From HdN1 sp964473645 (GTDB lineage Bacteria; Pseudomonadota; Gammaproteobacteria; Pseudomonadales; Ketobacteraceae), in contig CAYYPW010000006.1 in the NCBI GenBank assembly GCA_964473645.1, positions 62,001 to 126,000 of the forward strand: a DNA stretch of 64,000 bases. Reading direction: 5' to 3'. Under the pieces are notes generated by a model that was given only the letters and a program-made list of their open reading frames with translations, ran no database searches and had not been told where the DNA came from. The first letter of the stretch is position 1. Every line of letters begins with the position of its first letter. The position numbers were made by a program, and so were the translations under genes. Positions 26,453-34,311 of this stretch are shown piece by piece.

Positions 26453-28507
26453 ATGACTTCGAAATCGATCGCTCTTGTAATGCTAGCGTCGATTGCATCC
26501 TCTCAAGCCTACGGCATGGAAGGCTCACTTATGGATATGGAGCTAGAAAAACTCATGGATATGAATGTCACGACAGTAACCAAGCGCACACAAAGCTATA
26601 AAGATTCCGCTGCCGCCATTTTTGTCATCACTCAGAATGATATCCGCCGCTCGGGCGCAACCGTGTTGCCCGAAGTATTAGACCTCGCGCCAGGGATAAA
26701 CGCAGCGCGGATCAACAACTTTCTTTGGGGGGTCACTGCTCGAGGGGAGCTGAGTCAATACGCAGAAAAGCTTCTCGTCATGGTGGATGGGCGAAGCGTT
26801 TATCATCCGTATCTCAGCGGTGTCTTTTGGGAAAGCGTATTACCCTCACTTAACGAGATTGAGCGAATAGAAGTGATAAGAGGTCCAGGCACGAGCATAT
26901 GGGGAGCCAACGCCGTTAACGGAATAATTAATATAATAACCTTTGATTCAGAAGTAACCCAAGCGCAACGCATTACAGCTGGCGCAGGAAACGAAGAGAG
27001 AGTTTTTTTTCGCTATAGAAATGGGTTCAGGAAAGGCGCATTGACTGGCAGGGTGAATGTGGATATGAGATCCACCGACGATACGTACTCGCCATTAGAA
27101 CATACAGGAGCAGGGGATGAGCACTCAACCCGGCAAATTTCATCAAGATTTGATTGGAGACCGACAATAAATGATGTTTTATCTTTTGACACAGGACTTT
27201 CATCGACTGATCTTCACGGTGTTTTTTTTGTTGATGCGGCGTTACTGGCGACCCAACCAGTGACCGAACAACCCCCACGACAAGAATACGGCTCAAAAAA
27301 CAGTTGGATAATGTCGACATGGCTGCACGAGCTGAACAATCGAGATAGCCTTCAGCTAAAAACTTATGTCGACTGGGAAGACAGAGAGGAACAAGTCTAC
27401 ACATACAAGCGCACGACGTCTGATATCGACTTTCAATACAACTTCGCAGAAGCTGGTGCCAACCGATTTACATGGGGGCTTGGTGCCCGCCATATTGAAG
27501 ATGAAGCACAAGGTAGCTTTATCTTGTCATTTTCTGAGGACAAGCTGTTTTATGACAAATACACATCGTTCTTGCAAGATGAATTTAAAATAAGCAACGA
27601 TCTAGTTGCTACGTTGGGCGTCAAGCATGAAAAAAATGAATTTACCAAATCGCAAACACAACCCAGCTTGCGCTTCGGCTACAGTGTAAGCGACGAGACT
27701 CTTGCATGGGCTTCAGTGTCAAGAGCTGCCCGCACTCCTGCGACAATGGCTCATGTGTGGAACTGGAAATTTGGAGCTTCGCCAGAGCTTGAATCATTTG
27801 TTGAACAGATAAATGCAGGTTCATCCGATCGAACCTTTGTAGAGGCAATTGGAAGCTTTGACTATGAAAGTGAAATATCAAACACCTACGAATTAGGTTA
27901 TCGATCTCTCGTCGGCAATAGATTGATTTTTGATTTTGTGGCATATTATTCTGAGCTCAACAAATTGCGAAACCTTACCTTCCAAGGGTTAAAATATTAT
28001 TCTTCTTCTGACGATCCAGATCGCGTTTACACAAGCTATTTGACGAGCCTGGCGAATGAAGCCGATGGCAAATCAAAAGGTGCCGAACTGTTCATTAAGG
28101 TCGACATTGCGCCTCAATGGCAGTCTCAGTTGGGTTATACGTATACGAAGCTAACAAGCAAAGACGAGCTATTATTCGGAACTGATTACTATCCAACTTT
28201 GTCTTTCATTACGCCTCGCAACACCGTTTATATTCTTTCCAGGTATTCTATTGGAGATTACTGGGATATTGACATTAAGATGAAGCATGTAAGCAAGCGT
28301 TATAATGATACTGTATTTGGATACACTCTACCTGCATACAATGATCTAGATTTAAGAGTGGCCCGCCGCTTGGCTAAGGATTTCTATGTGGCGATAGTGG
28401 GTAAGCAGTTACTTGACCCCTCAAGATCAGAAATAACAGGAACATTTTTAGGCCCTGTCCCAACTGAAGTTGAACGGAGCGTTTTTGTCGAGATCTCATG
28501 GAGGTAA
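26453..28507 (+). CDS. TonB-dependent outer-membrane receptor
   Basis: A 684-residue protein with a signal peptide (about 1-20), an N-terminal LEKLMDMNVTTVTKRTQSYKD region, a plug domain (about 35-160: AAAIFVITQNDIRRSGATVL, IERIEVIRGPGTSIWGANAV) and a 22-strand-type barrel ending in an aromatic/arginine C-terminus (VFVEISWR). Such receptors import siderophores, vitamin B12 or other large ligands; this subgroup with a short pre-plug is of unknown substrate. No TonB-ExbBD or uptake ABC genes are adjacent, so the ligand cannot be inferred from context. Upstream 26269-26452 shows no clear regulator box. Confidence 0.85.
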   Translation: MTSKSIALVMLASIASSQAYGMEGSLMDMELEKLMDMNVTTVTKRTQSYKDSAAAIFVITQNDIRRSGATVLPEVLDLAPGINAARINNFLWGVTARGELSQYAEKLLVMVDGRSVYHPYLSGVFWESVLPSLNEIERIEVIRGPGTSIWGANAVNGIINIITFDSEVTQAQRITAGAGNEERVFFRYRNGFRKGALTGRVNVDMRSTDDTYSPLEHTGAGDEHSTRQISSRFDWRPTINDVLSFDTGLSSTDLHGVFFVDAALLATQPVTEQPPRQEYGSKNSWIMSTWLHELNNRDSLQLKTYVDWEDREEQVYTYKRTTSDIDFQYNFAEAGANRFTWGLGARHIEDEAQGSFILSFSEDKLFYDKYTSFLQDEFKISNDLVATLGVKHEKNEFTKSQTQPSLRFGYSVSDETLAWASVSRAARTPATMAHVWNWKFGASPELESFVEQINAGSSDRTFVEAIGSFDYESEISNTYELGYRSLVGNRLIFDFVAYYSELNKLRNLTFQGLKYYSSSDDPDRVYTSYLTSLANEADGKSKGAELFIKVDIAPQWQSQLGYTYTKLTSKDELLFGTDYYPTLSFITPRNTVYILSRYSIGDYWDIDIKMKHVSKRYNDTVFGYTLPAYNDLDLRVARRLAKDFYVAIVGKQLLDPSRSEITGTFLGPVPTEVERSVFVEISWR

Positions 28508-28877
28508 GCAATTAAAAGGCTCTCAAGGTTATTGAAGCGTCTCGGGAAATCCGGCTAATACTTCATGGTTTTGAATTGGCTTTCACTCATGGCGTTATCA
28601 TTGCTGACACGGGGGGGGCAGGTAATTTTCTGGGCTTTGGTGCTGACACCGCCGGTGAGCTTACCCCTCGCGTTATATTGGCACCCGGGCAATCTGCAGC
28701 ATGTGCGCTGGCAGGCTTGGGCAAGCGCAGATCGATCTAATATTTGCCAGCCGGTTTAGCGGTCAGCAAACAAAAAAAGCCATGCTTCTATTGAAGCAGG
28801 GCTTTTTTACCGCTACGAGATGGAAGTGGAGAAGTGCTCTGCGTCTTGCGTACTTGCTTTAAACTCAGGGGAGCGGC
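28508..28877. other. Intergenic stretch with a possible gene remnant
   Basis: Between the TonB receptor and the methyltransferase. From about 28566 to 28739 a plus-strand frame without a proper start reads HGFELAFTHGVIIADTGG … GQSAACALAGLGKR before a stop; its composition is coding-like but I cannot assign a family. A rho-independent terminator follows at 28772-28808. The rest shows nothing recognisable. Confidence 0.3.
28772..28808. terminator. Bidirectional rho-independent terminator
   Basis: Arms around AAAAAAGC..TGCTTC and GAAGCA..GCTTTTTT, with an A run on the left and a T run on the right. It can end transcripts from the TonB receptor and from the methyltransferase gene on the other strand. 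Confidence 0.8.
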
Positions 28878-29723
28878 TCAAACACTGCGTGCCGCTGGAA
28901 GCTTGGTAATTCTCACCGCAGCGGCAGAGAGAGCCTCTTCAACCTTTTTCTTGTTCTTCAAATGGCTGATCACTGAACGCGGATTGTAAAAAGCAAGCTT
29001 AAGAGTATACAACGGGTTTGCCTTTTTGATGGTTTTGAAAAATGCTTGAGTCTCTGCAGTCCAGCAATGTCCCCCACGACTAATCCACTCAATTTCAAAG
29101 CCCTTCAATATTAGCTGATCCCAAAGAGCCAGCATCTCGTTTTCCAGCCCCATGTCTCCCAGTATTTCATCAAATACGATGATGGAGCCCACCTGCAGAC
29201 GATTGCGCGTGTTCGATAGAATGTCTTTGGTCGAGTCGTAAGTATCGCAGTCGATATGCATGAGCGCGACCTTGTCGTCCCTGCCTTTCATAAACTGGGG
29301 TAGTGACTGATCGAAGAAACCTTTAACCAGTCGAACATTGGGCTCAAAGTTGAGTTTTGACTGATCGATTGCAAGCATTTCCTTAGGAACCCTTACATCG
29401 CCAATGATCCAGTCAGTTGGGAAGCCTTCGAAACTATCAAAACCGTATATCTCGCGCGCAGACAAATTCCGCGCCATTAAATTGGTCGAGCTGCCGGTGC
29501 AAACACCAAATTCACATACCAATCCTTCCGGTATGGATTCTCTGTGCAGGGTTTCCTCCAGGACAGCAGGCCAGACGTTTGCACCTTCAAGTATCTGGTG
29601 TTGCGTTTCGGCCCATGCCTTGTAGTCCGGGTTGAGTCGTTCAATCATCTTTCCAAAAGCCTTGGTTTGACTTTCGTCGAGGCAGCCTTCGATAAAGGTT
29701 CTGGTGTTGATCATGTTACCCAT
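28878..29723 (-). CDS. TylF/macrocin O-methyltransferase-like SAM-dependent methyltransferase
   Basis: About 281 residues from the ATG at 29723, which has CGGGA 7 bases upstream; an ATG at 29771 with no ribosome-binding site would add 16 residues. The class I Rossmann SAM motif is LVCEFGVCTGSSTNLMA, followed by EIYGFDSFEGFPTDW and the metal/acceptor region LMHIDCDTYDSTKDIL and IIVFDEILG, all typical of the TylF/MycE-like family that methylates sugar or polyol hydroxyls with magnesium. Downstream of and on the same strand as the hydroxylase gene (about 100 bp apart), so probably one unit. Substrate unknown. Confidence 0.75.
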   Translation of the reverse strand: MGNMINTRTFIEGCLDESQTKAFGKMIERLNPDYKAWAETQHQILEGANVWPAVLEETLHRESIPEGLVCEFGVCTGSSTNLMARNLSAREIYGFDSFEGFPTDWIIGDVRVPKEMLAIDQSKLNFEPNVRLVKGFFDQSLPQFMKGRDDKVALMHIDCDTYDSTKDILSNTRNRLQVGSIIVFDEILGDMGLENEMLALWDQLILKGFEIEWISRGGHCWTAETQAFFKTIKKANPLYTLKLAFYNPRSVISHLKNKKKVEEALSAAAVRITKLPAARSV

Positions 29724-29830
29724 TGTTTTTTCCCGATTTTCCCAACGCTTCTGCTTGGCCGGTGTGGTCATGCAGTGTGATTTTTAAGCATAGCTCATGA
29801 TGAGAGTACAACCTAACAGGTCAGTACCAA

Positions 29831-30622
29831 TTACTCTTCGACTCCGACTTTCTCGATTCCAGTATGTTGTTTTGGATAATAGAAAGTGCCAAACACTAGA
29901 TCCCAGACACTCAGAATCTTGCCGCAATTTTTCTTTGAAATTTCAATGGTCTTCGAGTGATGCCAACGATGAAGTTCACCGGTGTTGAAGACGTAATTAA
30001 AAATGCCGGCCTTGAAATTGACATTGGCATGCTCCATCACGCCGGTGGTCATCGTCAGAGTGAGAAACATCAGAAAGACTTCATGATCAACGCCAATAGC
30101 GAAAAGCGGAAAGAAATATACAAAAAAGTTCAGAAAGGCATCTACGGGATGTAGCATTCCGCTGTTGAGCCAGTAAACACGCTTGACGCTATGATGCACT
30201 GAATGAAAGCGCCAAAGAAACGCGATTTCATGACTAAGCCTGTGAGTCCAATAGAAAAAGAATTCTGCGATGAGAACAGCCAGAACAACTCGAATAGCGA
30301 AGGGGGCTTCGTGCGGCCATATATCAACGTGGGGAAATATTTTTTCCCAAAAAAATTGGCATCCTGCCATGACAACTGGAAGCATGACCAGCGTCGAAGC
30401 ACCATCACGCCAAATTTCCCCTACATTTTCTCGCTGTAGCCACTGAGATCGAAACGGCAACAGGTACTCCGACGCAAAAACGGTAGCCAGAACAATTGTC
30501 GCAACAACCGACGGCACCAAATCGGGAAATAATCCCAAAGACATCAGGAATAAATGAAGCGCCACAGCGCCAAAAACAATCAATGGATAGCAGGAAATTT
30601 GCAAGAGCCGACTCAATGTCAT
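29831..30622 (-). CDS. Fatty-acid hydroxylase/sterol desaturase-family membrane di-iron protein
   Basis: About 263 residues from the ATG at 30622 (a TTG three codons earlier is open). Four to five membrane helices carry the three-part histidine signature: HRLSH, FHSVHH and HRWHH, the di-iron ligand set of the sterol desaturase/C-4 methyl oxidase/beta-carotene hydroxylase superfamily. It would hydroxylate or desaturate a lipid in the inner membrane using O2. Bacterial members act on fatty acids, hopanoids, carotenoids or ether lipids (alkylglycerol monooxygenase-like). Adjacent methyltransferase and divergent MMPL transporter suggest a lipid-modification unit. Confidence 0.8.
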   Translation of the reverse strand: MTLSRLLQISCYPLIVFGAVALHLFLMSLGLFPDLVPSVVATIVLATVFASEYLLPFRSQWLQRENVGEIWRDGASTLVMLPVVMAGCQFFWEKIFPHVDIWPHEAPFAIRVVLAVLIAEFFFYWTHRLSHEIAFLWRFHSVHHSVKRVYWLNSGMLHPVDAFLNFFVYFFPLFAIGVDHEVFLMFLTLTMTTGVMEHANVNFKAGIFNYVFNTGELHRWHHSKTIEISKKNCGKILSVWDLVFGTFYYPKQHTGIEKVGVEE

Positions 30623-30948
30623 TTTCTTCAACCGAATTACTACAGTGAGTTAAGTCTAGCAGATGCCAATGTGACATCATGTAATTTCCGTTTGTGATTT
30701 GTTTTCAAAGAATTAACATTGTCTCATCGACACAGATTGTTCGGAAAAATAACGTGTTGCCAGAGAAGTACAACCTGAACACCCAATCAATTGGAGTATG
30801 GTTATGGTAATTTGGCAATCCGCTCGCAGAAGATCAACACCGCGGGCCGATATCGGCGTGCTAATCTCAATAGGTAAGGCGTAGGCATTCCTGGGGCGGA
30901 AAAGTTGATCGCACAACGTCGTAAACCCGTAGCGGAGCTATTTAATCA
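30623..30948. promoter_or_regulatory. Divergent promoter region, hydroxylase/MMPL
   Basis: A 326-bp non-coding region between divergent lipid genes. It contains a small palindrome CCAAT-CA-ATTGG at 30783-30794 and, just before the MMPL start, GCGGAGCTATTTAATC as ribosome-binding site. No clear -35/-10 pair was identified by eye. Confidence 0.4.
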
Positions 30949-33255
30949 ATGAATCAAAAAATTGCAGATTTTCTGGTCAGGCACAGGCTGCTCTGCTTCT
31001 GTGCCAGCATTATTTTTATCGGCGTATCCTGTTTGGGATTTGCGAAGATCCACTATGTATCTGACTACAAAATATTTTTCGCACCCGATGATCCCAATCT
31101 GGCAGCCTTTGAAGATCTTGAAAACACCTTCAGCAAAGTCGAGAGCGTGATTTTCTTTGTTTCGCCTAAAAACAAGGATATGTTCAGCAGCGAAGGGCTC
31201 AAGTCTATCGTGTGGCTAACCAGTCAGTCCTGGCAGCTGCCTTACTCGATGCGGGTCGATTCGCTGAGCAACTTCCAGCACACGCGCGCCGTGGGAGACG
31301 AACTGATCGTAGAAGATTTGATTTCCGCTGATTTTGACGGCAGTCGCGAAATCCGCGAACGAATACGTACCATTGCAATGAATGAGCCGCTGCTCTTTAA
31401 GCAAGTAGTGACCCCTGCTGGCGATGGGTCCATTATTTCGATTACCCTTGCGCTACCACCTGACCCGACGGTTGCCCTGCCTGAATTGATGAAAGGGCCA
31501 AAAGGGGTAGAGGAGCTCGTCAGTAACTTTAAGTCCCGGTTTCCGGGCATCGACATTCATGTGGCGGGCGTTGCATCGTTCAACTACTACATGAGCGTGG
31601 TGGCCACAGAAGATTTTGCCAAGCTAGTACCAGGCCTCCTCTTGGTCGTTCTCGTGCTGGTCGGCATACTGACCCGATCAGTGTCCAATACCGTGGTGAC
31701 ACTGCTTGTTATAATGGTGTCCGTCGTATCCACAGTGGGTTTTGTATGTCTGGTTGGCATTTCGTTAGACAATATCAGCGCCATGGCGCCGATGATCATC
31801 ATGACACTTGCGGTAGCAGAGAGTGTTCATCTTTTAAGTTATTACTCTCGCACACTTAGGGAGGGCAGCAGCAAGACCGAAGCCATGGTAGAAAGTTTGA
31901 GCACAAATCTTCGTCCGGTATTTCTAACGAGTTTTACCACGGCAATAGGCTTCCTGGGGATGTGCACCATTGATTCCCCACCTTTCATTAAGTTTGGCTT
32001 TATTGCGGCTTTTGGAATAATCATCGCTTACCTGTTTGCCCATACAATGCTGCCCCAGCTTGCGATCTGGTTTTCGCGGGCACATGCCGGTGCTCCAGAG
32101 GTGCATGAGGACAGGTTTCACGGTGCAGCTGCAGAATGGGTTATCGCTAATCCGAAAAAGGTGTTCTATGGCACCTTGGGGTTTTCGATTGCGTTGAGTG
32201 GCTGTGTGTTTCTGAATGAACTGAATGACGACAGTGTTGGGTATTTCGGAAAAACCGTGCCAATTCGGGTTGCTACCGAAGCGGCGGAATCGCACGGCTT
32301 GGGGATGAATTTCATTGAATATAAGTTTGAAACCGACGAAGACTATGGCATCGCTGATCCCGCCTATCTGAAAAAGGTAGAAGCATTTGTCAACTGGTAT
32401 CGAAAGCAGCCTGAGGTAATACATGTATCGTCCTTTACGGATGTGCTAAAACGCCTGAACAAAAACATGCATGATGACGATCCAGCATTTTATCGGTTAC
32501 CAGAATCGCGTGAACTGACTTCACAATACCTGCTGATGTACGAAATTTCACTACCTCAAGGGATGGATCTGAACAATCAGATAAGCACAAGAAAATCAGC
32601 GCTCAGGATAACGGTGAATACACCCATGCTGAAGGCCAGGCAAAACTTGGCATTGGAAGCGCGTGCGCAGACCTGGCTTGAGTCAAATGCGCCTGAATTA
32701 AGAATACCGGGTGCAAGTCCAACCATCATGTTTTCGCACATAGGGCAGTCTAATGTTCAAAGCATCATGTGGGGGACATTTAGTTCAATTGCCATCATCT
32801 GTTTATGTATGATTTTTGGATTTGGTTCGATTCAGCTAGGTTTGTTGGCGCTTCTCCCCAACGTCTTTCCCTCGGCCATAGCGTTGGGTATCTGGGGGTT
32901 GGTGGTGGGGGAAGTCAATATGGGGGTTGCGGTCATTTTTACCATAACGAGCGGCATAATCGTAGACGATACGATTCATCTGTTTACAAAGTTTGGTAGC
33001 GGACTTCGTAGCGGGTTAAACGTAGATGACGCTATTCGTTACACTTTTGAGCACGCAGGTAAAGGGGTGTTGATTACTACTGTTGTACTTTGTGCAGGTT
33101 TCGCAATGTTGCTGTTCTCGGATTTTGTTGTAAATCGAACGCTGGGTATTATGGTGTCTGGCACCATCGCCATCGCTATTGTTTTCGATCTGCTGTTTTT
33201 GCCGTCAGTTTTGAAGGTGTTTCCAATAAATGTAAATGCTTTCAATAAAAAGTAG
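30949..33255 (+). CDS. MMPL/RND-family lipid transporter
   Basis: A 768-residue inner-membrane protein with the RND layout: helix 1 (about 12-32), a large periplasmic loop (about 35-215), helices 2-6 (about 220-375) with the sterol-sensing-like segment, a second loop (about 415-600), and helices 8-12 (about 605-755). Size and pattern match the MMPL/HpnN group that exports hydrophobic molecules such as hopanoids, rather than drug-efflux RND pumps (about 1040 aa). No membrane-fusion or outer-membrane partner is nearby. Its N- and C-terminal ends resemble the miniature RND protein at 41219-41629. Confidence 0.85.
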   Translation: MNQKIADFLVRHRLLCFCASIIFIGVSCLGFAKIHYVSDYKIFFAPDDPNLAAFEDLENTFSKVESVIFFVSPKNKDMFSSEGLKSIVWLTSQSWQLPYSMRVDSLSNFQHTRAVGDELIVEDLISADFDGSREIRERIRTIAMNEPLLFKQVVTPAGDGSIISITLALPPDPTVALPELMKGPKGVEELVSNFKSRFPGIDIHVAGVASFNYYMSVVATEDFAKLVPGLLLVVLVLVGILTRSVSNTVVTLLVIMVSVVSTVGFVCLVGISLDNISAMAPMIIMTLAVAESVHLLSYYSRTLREGSSKTEAMVESLSTNLRPVFLTSFTTAIGFLGMCTIDSPPFIKFGFIAAFGIIIAYLFAHTMLPQLAIWFSRAHAGAPEVHEDRFHGAAAEWVIANPKKVFYGTLGFSIALSGCVFLNELNDDSVGYFGKTVPIRVATEAAESHGLGMNFIEYKFETDEDYGIADPAYLKKVEAFVNWYRKQPEVIHVSSFTDVLKRLNKNMHDDDPAFYRLPESRELTSQYLLMYEISLPQGMDLNNQISTRKSALRITVNTPMLKARQNLALEARAQTWLESNAPELRIPGASPTIMFSHIGQSNVQSIMWGTFSSIAIICLCMIFGFGSIQLGLLALLPNVFPSAIALGIWGLVVGEVNMGVAVIFTITSGIIVDDTIHLFTKFGSGLRSGLNVDDAIRYTFEHAGKGVLITTVVLCAGFAMLLFSDFVVNRTLGIMVSGTIAIAIVFDLLFLPSVLKVFPINVNAFNKK

Positions 33256-33294
33256 AGCCGAAAGGACAGGCCGAAGAAACCACCTGTTTGCTGA

Positions 33295-33423
33295 AATTCT
33301 GCACACGGTGTACGCAAGTTCACGGAGATCGAGCATTTCTTCCCCAACGAATGCGCAGAGGTGCTGCGTCACTTGCGGGCGGTCATCACCATGAGCATCA
33401 GCCCTCCAGTGCAGGATAGTTGA
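33295..33423 (+). other. Possible coding remnant (transposase-like?)
   Basis: A 42-codon frame without start between the MMPL stop and the peroxiredoxin terminator reads KFTEIEHFFPNECAEVLRHL and then stops. It gives the impression of a fragment of a larger protein, perhaps an IS-encoded one, but this is weak. Confidence 0.2.
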
Positions 33424-33500
33424 TATCCAGCGTTGTAGTGACGGTGGAGACGATACGGACGTTACAATTGGTGCTCACGCATGCTTGCCGGAAGGACACT

Positions 33501-33528
33501 CACCCCTGGCACATGAATCCCAGGGGTG
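33501..33528 (-). terminator. Terminator hairpin of the intact peroxiredoxin gene
   Basis: Perfect 9-bp arms CACCCCTGG and CCAGGGGTG around a 10-base loop, 14 bases downstream of the prx stop codon. No T run on the minus strand. Confidence 0.55.
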
Positions 33529-33541
33529 AAGACTTTATCGA

Positions 33542-34144
33542 TTATAGCTTGCCTGCATTCTCAGCCAGGTACTTTGCAACGCCTTGCGGGTTGGCGTTCA
33601 TCCCGGCGTCGCCTTTCTTCCAGCCAGCGGGGCAAACTTCACCATGCTCTTCGTGGAATTGCAGCGCGTCGACGAGGCGAATTAGCTCGTCAATGTTGCG
33701 ACCCAGCGGCAGGTCGTTGACGATCTGTGCGCGCACGTTGCCGCTCTTGTCGATCAGGAATGCCCCACGAAACGCAACACCGCCAGCGGCCTCAACATCA
33801 TAGGCTTTGCAGATCGCATGGTTGATATCAGCCGCCAGGGTGTATTTGACAGGACCAATACCACCGGCGTTAACCGGAGTGTTACGCCAGGCGTTATGGG
33901 TGAACTGTGAATCTATCGATACACCAATGACTTCAACGCCGCGCTCTTTGAATTGCGGAATACGGTGATCCAGAGCGATCAACTCTGAGGGGCATACAAA
34001 AGTGAAGTCGAGGGGATAGAAGAAGATAATACCGTATTTGCCTTTGATGGCAGAAGACAATGTAAAGCTATCAACGATGCTACCGTCAGCAAGAACGGCG
34101 GCGCAAGTAAAATCGGGTGCAGCTTTTCCAACCAGAACGCCCAT
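33542..34144 (-). CDS. 2-Cys peroxiredoxin (AhpC/TSA family)
   Basis: A 200-residue thiol peroxidase that reduces H2O2 and organic peroxides. Peroxidatic cysteine at 51 in PLDFTFVCPSE and resolving cysteine at 171 in GEVCPAGW mark a typical 2-Cys Prx1/AhpC-type enzyme. The start is the ATG at 34144, preceded by AGGAGAACCCC; an upstream extension is not supported. It resembles the peroxiredoxin encoded next to rnt in Pseudomonas, of which only a 3' fragment remains here at 24758-25000. A terminator separates it from the seven-gene operon upstream, so it has its own promoter. Confidence 0.94.
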   Translation of the reverse strand: MGVLVGKAAPDFTCAAVLADGSIVDSFTLSSAIKGKYGIIFFYPLDFTFVCPSELIALDHRIPQFKERGVEVIGVSIDSQFTHNAWRNTPVNAGGIGPVKYTLAADINHAICKAYDVEAAGGVAFRGAFLIDKSGNVRAQIVNDLPLGRNIDELIRLVDALQFHEEHGEVCPAGWKKGDAGMNANPQGVAKYLAENAGKL

Positions 34145-34225
34145 GGGGTTCTCCTTTGACACAGTCTTATCATTTTTCTGAGGGATAGGATGAGGCAGGA
34201 TACAGACAATGGCCTCACCCACGAT

Positions 34226-34263
34226 ATAAAGCCGCCTAATCTTACACCCGAGATCAGGCGGCT
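34226..34263 (-). terminator. Terminator of the seven-gene lipid operon
   Basis: Arms AGCCGCCT (34230-34237) and AGGCGGCT (34256-34263) extended by partial pairing, with TTTATAT following on the minus strand. It lies about 50 bp after the stop of the PEP-synthase-like gene and before prx. Confidence 0.65.
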
Positions 34264-34311
34264 GCCCATGTTAAATTTTTTATTGGGTTGATTGATTTTG
34301 GCTATTGGTTG

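Noticed and set aside
28565..28759. A 64-codon gene starting MVLNWLSLMALSLL
   Set aside because: No ribosome-binding site, and another frame in the same stretch looks equally coding-like; probably neither is a gene.
33295..33423. An insertion-sequence transposase remnant
   Set aside because: Only 42 codons with a vague resemblance; there are no terminal inverted repeats or target-site duplications around it.
33542..34144. Peroxiredoxin as the eighth gene of the lipid operon
   Set aside because: A terminator hairpin at 34226-34263 and a 168-bp spacer with its own leader separate it from the operon.
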